The notes under the pieces are model-generated. The model had not been told where the DNA came from. It saw nothing but the letters and a program-made list of their open reading frames with translations, and searched no databases. Of a stretch of DNA of 9,201 nt, positions 5,624-9,201 are shown one piece after another (the stretch's first letter is position 1; every line of letters begins with the position of its first letter). Position numbers and translations under genes: made by a program. The DNA is from Bacteroidota bacterium (GTDB lineage: Bacteria; Bacteroidota; Ignavibacteria; Ignavibacteriales; Melioribacteraceae), in NCBI GenBank assembly GCA_023447335.1, contig JAEXOD010000027.1, positions 1 through 9,201 on the forward strand, in the 5' to 3' direction.

Positions 5624-7070
5624 AATCATCCATATAATTGTAATCTTTAAATGCTACTTGATGGGTTCTTAAAGAGCGTGGAAATTGACTTTTCAATCCT
5701 TCCGGAAGAGCTAATGCGGTTCCTATTATATACTCTTCGTATTTAACAACTACATGCCCATAGGGTTTAAATATCCTTTTAATTGTACCGCCGCTAAAAT
5801 ATGTTTTTAAGTCTTCTTTTTCTTCAAGAACGATTATATTTTCAGTGATTTGCTCGTCAAGTATTCGCGCAGCTATGCTATGTAAATGAGGTTTATTACG
5901 TTTATCTATGCTTCCAAGTTTTAATCCCACTCTTTCAAAAACTGATAAATTCTCTGCTTCCCATAAGGAATCGATTATAAAAATATCCATTCCTTTAAGT
6001 AAAAATCTAAAGTTTTCGAAAACTTCGGGTTTAACACCGTAATGTTTTGCAATTCCGCCTAAATAGTGCCTTACGACATGATGGTCATAAGGATATATTT
6101 CAAATCTCTCTTCTCTTAGAACCGCCGGTATATTTTTTTCAGTTTCTCCCGTCTTAATTAATTTGGCAATAAAAAAGCCTTCGCTTGTAATTTCCCAGGG
6201 AATTATTCTGTGTGATTTCTCTATACTAGGATGCAGTTTTTCTCCGTTAAATGAAGTAAAACCGGGAACAGATTTAACAGGTAAAGTAATATCTCCTAAT
6301 TCAACAGGATAGTTTTTAAGTATGCGATTTAACATAACTTCATTTTCTTCTAATGTTAGTGTGCAAGTAGAATAAAATATTTCTCCGCCTACTTTTGCCA
6401 TTTTAATTGCAGAAACCAATAATTTAAATTGAATTTCAGCTATTCTTTCTGCTTCAGATAAAGACCACCTTTGACCTACTTCCCCCTTTTTTTGCACTAT
6501 CCCTAAAGCACTACATGGAGCATCAACAAGAATTTTATCAAACTTACTATCAAAATATTTGCTCAACAACTGCCCTTTTTGCATTATCACGCCAAGATTA
6601 GATAACCCCATTCTATCAAGATTATGTACTAAACTTTTTGTTCTATCCAAATTACTTTCGTTTGCATAAAAAGTACCTCGATACCCCATATAATCAGCTA
6701 TTTGACTAGTTTTTGACCCAGGAGATGCACATAAATCCAGTACAACATTTTCTTTTGTCGGATTCATAACAATTGGAGGAATCATCGAAGACAAACTTTG
6801 TATATAATACTTACCCACCGTAAATTCTAAAGTTTTTCCGATATTATGAATCCCGTCTTTTATAATAAATGCACCGGGTACATTTTCTACAGGTTCTAAT
6901 TTTATATGATATTTTTTTAGTTTCTCATCTACACGCAGATGCTTATATCTATTCGGAATTCTTATATAAGGGAAATAATTTATTTGGATAAACTCTTTAA
7001 ACAACTTTAAATATTCATCACCAAAATGATGTACTATATAATCAACAATACGAGGATTTAAATCAGTCAA
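5616..7070 (-). CDS. RNA m5C methyltransferase of the RsmB/RsmF/NSUN family with C-terminal PUA-like region
   Basis: A 484-residue cytosolic SAM-dependent enzyme that methylates cytosine C5 in rRNA or tRNA. The N-terminal region (1-85) is followed by GKYYIQSLSSMIPP (86-99), a hallmark of this family. SAM motif I is DLCASPGSKTSQIADYM (112-128). Motif IV is DAPCSALG (183-190, Cys186, product release) and motif VI is STCTLTLEENE (234-244, Cys236, the expected nucleophile). Both catalytic cysteines are intact. The C-terminal 170 residues resemble the RsmF-type tail, ending in GTALALPEGLKSQFPRSLRT. Length is close to E. coli RsmF (479 aa), but the N-terminal part also recalls archaeal tRNA methyltransferases, so the substrate base is undetermined. 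The start codon is TTG (7070-7068), chosen because AGGAG lies 7 nt upstream and no in-frame ATG is available nearby upstream. It forms an operon with the preceding 140-aa gene, 10 nt away. Confidence 0.92.
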   Translation of the reverse strand: MTDLNPRIVDYIVHHFGDEYLKLFKEFIQINYFPYIRIPNRYKHLRVDEKLKKYHIKLEPVENVPGAFIIKDGIHNIGKTLEFTVGKYYIQSLSSMIPPIVMNPTKENVVLDLCASPGSKTSQIADYMGYRGTFYANESNLDRTKSLVHNLDRMGLSNLGVIMQKGQLLSKYFDSKFDKILVDAPCSALGIVQKKGEVGQRWSLSEAERIAEIQFKLLVSAIKMAKVGGEIFYSTCTLTLEENEVMLNRILKNYPVELGDITLPVKSVPGFTSFNGEKLHPSIEKSHRIIPWEITSEGFFIAKLIKTGETEKNIPAVLREERFEIYPYDHHVVRHYLGGIAKHYGVKPEVFENFRFLLKGMDIFIIDSLWEAENLSVFERVGLKLGSIDKRNKPHLHSIAARILDEQITENIIVLEEKEDLKTYFSGGTIKRIFKPYGHVVVKYEEYIIGTALALPEGLKSQFPRSLRTHQVAFKDYNYMDDFS

Positions 7071-7077
7071 ATTTACT

Positions 7078-7082
7078 CTCCT
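7078..7082 (-). promoter_or_regulatory. Shine-Dalgarno AGGAG for the TTG-started methyltransferase
   Basis: On the minus strand the upstream stop TAG (7083-7081) continues as TAGGAGAGTAAAT before TTG, so AGGAG sits 7 nt from the start codon and overlaps the stop. This decides the TTG start and mirrors the junction at 4981-4996. Confidence 0.75.
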
Positions 7083-7503
7083 AAAACCTAATTAAATTCA
7101 TAATATTAAATATTTGCCTAACGGCTTCATCTTCTTTTATTTTTATCTGTTCTTTTGTTATTTCTTGTTTTATTTTAATAATAATACTATCTAAATATTT
7201 TTCATATTTTCGAACTACAGAAGTAATATCGTTTAAATCAGCAGGTATTTCAAGCGTATCTCTTTTCAATTTACTAGCATAAACGATATATTTAGCTTTA
7301 TAAATCTCCTCCTCATTAAAATATACCTCACCGTCCGCACTGCAAATTTGATAAAAGCCGAAAAACAAATCACCAAGAACTAGTTGTTTACCCGGCATAC
7401 TAATGGTAATTAAATTTTCATTAGTCAAAAAATCTTTAGGAAATTCACTCTTAAACTTCGAAGAGTTTTTTGCAATCCAATTTTTTATAAATATTTTTTC
7501 CAT
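7081..7503 (-). CDS. Hypothetical 140-aa protein upstream of the RNA methyltransferase
   Basis: I do not recognise this protein. It has 140 residues, no signal peptide and no membrane segment, and is rich in Lys, Glu and Ile, suggesting a cytosolic alpha-helical fold. Visible features are an acidic segment SADGEVYFNEEEIYKAKY (about 55-72) and a long charged helix (about 98-135, KYEKYLDSIIIKIKQEITKEQIKIKEDEAV). The DGEVYFNEEE stretch loosely recalls acidic loops of TerB-like or EF-hand-like helices, but I would not assign either. It starts at ATG 7503 with AAGG only 2 nt away. Its stop codon is fused to the Shine-Dalgarno of the methyltransferase, so the two are very probably co-translated, and a role linked to that enzyme or its RNA target is possible. 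Confidence 0.8.
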   Translation of the reverse strand: MEKIFIKNWIAKNSSKFKSEFPKDFLTNENLITISMPGKQLVLGDLFFGFYQICSADGEVYFNEEEIYKAKYIVYASKLKRDTLEIPADLNDITSVVRKYEKYLDSIIIKIKQEITKEQIKIKEDEAVRQIFNIMNLIRF

Positions 7504-7542
7504 AACCTTAATATTTTGGGAACGTAAAGATAGTAAATTTTA

Positions 7543-7571
7543 CAAAAATATTCATTATTATTTAAAACAAA
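7543..7571 (-). promoter_or_regulatory. Candidate Bacteroidota-type promoter for the 140-aa gene and methyltransferase
   Basis: On the minus strand TTTG (7571-7568) and TATTTTTG (7550-7543) are separated by 17 bp, matching the -33 TTTG / -7 TAnnTTTG arrangement known from Bacteroides and Flavobacterium. The start codon is at 7503, so the leader would be about 35 nt. The TTTG lies in the T-run of the upstream terminator, so termination and initiation signals overlap. The match is exact, but AT-rich sequence makes coincidence possible. Confidence 0.42.
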
Positions 7572-7597
7572 AAAACCGACAAATATTGTCGGTTTTT
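7569..7597 (-). terminator. Intrinsic terminator of the outer-membrane receptor gene
   Basis: CCGACAA (7576-7582) pairs perfectly with TTGTCGG (7586-7592) around a 3-nt loop, extended by A/T pairs between 7571-7575 and 7593-7597. Read on the minus strand, the hairpin is followed by seven T (7575-7569). It lies 17 nt after the receptor's stop codon. The T-run on the plus strand is five bases, so weak bidirectional action is possible, but no plus-strand gene ends here. Confidence 0.85.
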
Positions 7598-7613
7598 AAG
7601 ATACATCTTGATT

Positions 7614-9201
7614 CTAAAAATCTTCGCTATCATTAAACTGATTTTTTTCTCTTTCTTTTACTTTCCCCATATTTAATCTATAAGAAATTCCTAAGAAAAT
7701 ATTCCTACTATCATTAGTTCGACTACTCGTAGAAACAAAATTGAAGCCGTCAACGGTAGAATTAAATTTTCTTGTATTAAATATATCCGATACTCTTAAT
7801 AATAGAGAGAGATTACCATCAAAAAAATCTTTTTTTATTGCAATATCTGCAAAATATACTGCATCTAATTTTGTTTGAGAATTAACCGAGTTTCCTCCCC
7901 ATCCGCTGCTTACAGCTACCGAAGGAGAATTATAATTAAGCATTAATTGCATCTGTATATCATAACCAAGTGTAAAACTGTTATTTAATTTTGCCGACCA
8001 ACTATAATTATCATAAACCGATATATTTGTTCCGTTATTTTCAAAAGTATATTTATAAACAGAAACATTTGCATTTAATCTCCACCACTTAGCTAAAGGC
8101 TGCATCGCAATAAATTCCATTCCGTACGAAGTACTTTTTGCAATATTTTCGAATGTAGTTCTGTTTATTCCGTCATCCCCCAATCTGCTAAAAGAGGATA
8201 TCACGTCATTAGTATTCTTAACAAAAAAACTAGAGGTTAAAGAAGTTTTACCTAAGTATAATCCATAACTAATTTCATAAGAATTAATGTATTGTGGCTT
8301 TAAATATGGATTACCATAGGAAATATTTAATGAATCCGAATAATCAACAAACGGATTTAATTGTCTATTCGAAGGTCTATCAACTCTCCTACTGTAACTG
8401 AATTGAATTTCATGTATTTGAGAAGGTTGATACGATAAATGAAGAGAAGGATAAAAGCTGAAATAATTATTTTCCAAACTATAACCGGTTAATTCGCTTG
8501 TCGATTTAGTATACGCTTGCTCTCCTCTTAAAGCCAATTGATATGCGAATCCTTCAAAAAGAAGGTTACTATAAGTAGCGTACAACGCATATGTTTGTAA
8601 TTTATAATCAAAATAATTGCGTTTAGCTAAATCTTCTACTATTCCGGCATTAGTATAATTATAATAATTAAAATGCATATTAGGATTTCTATAATTTGCC
8701 TCTGTTCCAATTTCCAATTTACTATTTTTATCGAAAGGATGAATATAATTAATCGCACCCCGATATTGAGTATTTAAATTATGAGATTCGGTTTTCGTTA
8801 ATTTTGCCGTATTCATACTTATCTGTTCAATCAACGAACTTGCTTCCATTTTATTATCCGAAATACTAAAATCGAATGTCAATTCTCTAAATTTTTCCTC
8901 ATATGTTTTTTTATAATTAAATGCATAATTATTTGAGTTCATTTCACGAGTTGAATTACTATTTCTTAAAAAAACATCATAATATGACTGATCATAAGGA
9001 TACTGAATACTCTGAAGATCTGTATTGCTATTTCCGCCGTGTCCTCTTCTTTGAAAACTAAATGATATTGTGTTAAAATCATTTAAGAAGTAGTCAAAAC
9101 CAGTATTAATACTATTTCCTCCTCTAATACCCGTACCTATCGAATTTTGATCGAGTAATATTGCGCTTTCTCTCAATGTTGTTGAAACATCCGTTGAATA
9201 A
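7614..9201 (-). CDS. TonB-dependent-receptor-like outer-membrane beta-barrel protein, C-terminal part, 5' end beyond the window
   Basis: The open frame runs to the right edge (first residues YSTDVSTTLRES), so the N-terminus is missing; an in-frame TTG at 9176-9174 is not the real start. The roughly 528 visible residues are an outer-membrane barrel: alternating hydrophobic strands rich in Tyr, Asn and Ser. The segment coded at about 8399-8274 is the family signature RRVDRPSNRQLNPF followed by GNPYLKPQYINSYEISY, typical of the OMP_b-brl_3 barrel in Bacteroidota. The end is a final strand (GISYRLNM) followed by a charged tail, KVKEREKNQFNDSEDF, often seen in this family. The missing part would be expected to hold a signal peptide, a carboxypeptidase-regulatory-like domain and a plug. 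The substrate is unknown. It ends at the hairpin at 7569-7597. Whether it couples to a classical TonB or to the TonB_C protein at 2628-3863 cannot be told. Confidence 0.88.
   Translation of the reverse strand, partial: YSTDVSTTLRESAILLDQNSIGTGIRGGNSINTGFDYFLNDFNTISFSFQRRGHGGNSNTDLQSIQYPYDQSYYDVFLRNSNSTREMNSNNYAFNYKKTYEEKFRELTFDFSISDNKMEASSLIEQISMNTAKLTKTESHNLNTQYRGAINYIHPFDKNSKLEIGTEANYRNPNMHFNYYNYTNAGIVEDLAKRNYFDYKLQTYALYATYSNLLFEGFAYQLALRGEQAYTKSTSELTGYSLENNYFSFYPSLHLSYQPSQIHEIQFSYSRRVDRPSNRQLNPFVDYSDSLNISYGNPYLKPQYINSYEISYGLYLGKTSLTSSFFVKNTNDVISSFSRLGDDGINRTTFENIAKSTSYGMEFIAMQPLAKWWRLNANVSVYKYTFENNGTNISVYDNYSWSAKLNNSFTLGYDIQMQLMLNYNSPSVAVSSGWGGNSVNSQTKLDAVYFADIAIKKDFFDGNLSLLLRVSDIFNTRKFNSTVDGFNFVSTSSRTNDSRNIFLGISYRLNMGKVKEREKNQFNDSEDF

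Noticed and set aside
7403..7636. Plus-strand open frame of 77 codons
   Set aside because: It runs antisense through the start of the 140-aa gene, through the terminator hairpin and into the receptor's 3' end; no supporting signal.
9174..9176. TTG as the start of the outer-membrane receptor
   Set aside because: The frame is open to the window edge, and the visible protein lacks the signal peptide and plug expected of the family, so the real start lies outside the window.
1..9201. CRISPR arrays, insertion sequences, phage or toxin-antitoxin/defence genes
   Set aside because: No regularly spaced repeats, transposase or integrase motifs, or attachment-site duplication around the tRNA were seen. 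The MORN repeats resemble YwqK-type 'antitoxin' annotations, but there is no toxin partner.

Overview
This is a compact, AT-rich chromosomal window. Its gene content suggests a member of the Bacteroidota/Chlorobiota/Ignavibacteriota side of the FCB group. The lineage clues are an OMP_b-brl_3-type outer-membrane barrel receptor, a secreted MORN/TonB_C protein, a 31-residue AURKAIP1/COX24-like basic protein of a kind common in this group, and possible TAnnTTTG-type promoter elements. Several genes have clear Shine-Dalgarno sequences, three of them fused to the upstream stop codon. That is less typical of classical Bacteroidia/Flavobacteriia and fits an early-branching lineage such as Ignavibacteria or Kapabacteria better. 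This placement is inference.

Layout. Positions 1-1930 (minus strand) hold a tight operon read right to left: a beta-phosphoglucomutase-like HAD enzyme, an exported serine hydrolase of the beta-lactamase/PBP4* class, and the 5' end of ettA, an ABC-F translation factor cut by the window edge. A divergent intergenic region (1931-2028) separates this operon from a plus-strand thioredoxin-fold gene (2029-2631). That gene meets, stop codon on stop codon, a minus-strand gene for an exported protein with four MORN-like repeats and two TonB C-terminal domains (2628-3863).

A second divergent region (3864-4054) leads into a plus-strand cluster: an HU/IHF-family DNA-binding protein, a membrane-anchored TPR protein, the tiny COX24-like ribosome-associated candidate, tRNA-Thr(CGT), and a strong hairpin terminator ending at 5248. 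A small membrane-protein gene (5249-5623) begins on the base after the terminator's T-run. It converges, with overlapping 3' ends, on a minus-strand pair: an unrecognised 140-aa gene (7081-7503) followed by an RNA m5C methyltransferase of the RsmB/RsmF/NSUN family (5616-7070) that starts at TTG. Upstream of that pair lies a short region whose terminator and candidate promoter overlap. It ends the last gene, the C-terminal barrel of a TonB-dependent-receptor-like outer-membrane protein that runs off the right edge (7614-9201).

Functionally this is mostly core and envelope biology: translation (ettA, COX24-like protein, tRNA, RNA methyltransferase), nucleoid (HU), and envelope (receptor barrel, TonB_C protein, exported hydrolase, TPR protein). 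I see no transposase, phage gene, CRISPR array or recognisable defence system. The items most worth a second look are the secreted MORN plus tandem TonB_C protein with its repeated Cys-Pro signature, the COX24-like micro-gene, the membrane gene starting at a terminator edge, and the repeated stop/Shine-Dalgarno fusion at gene junctions.
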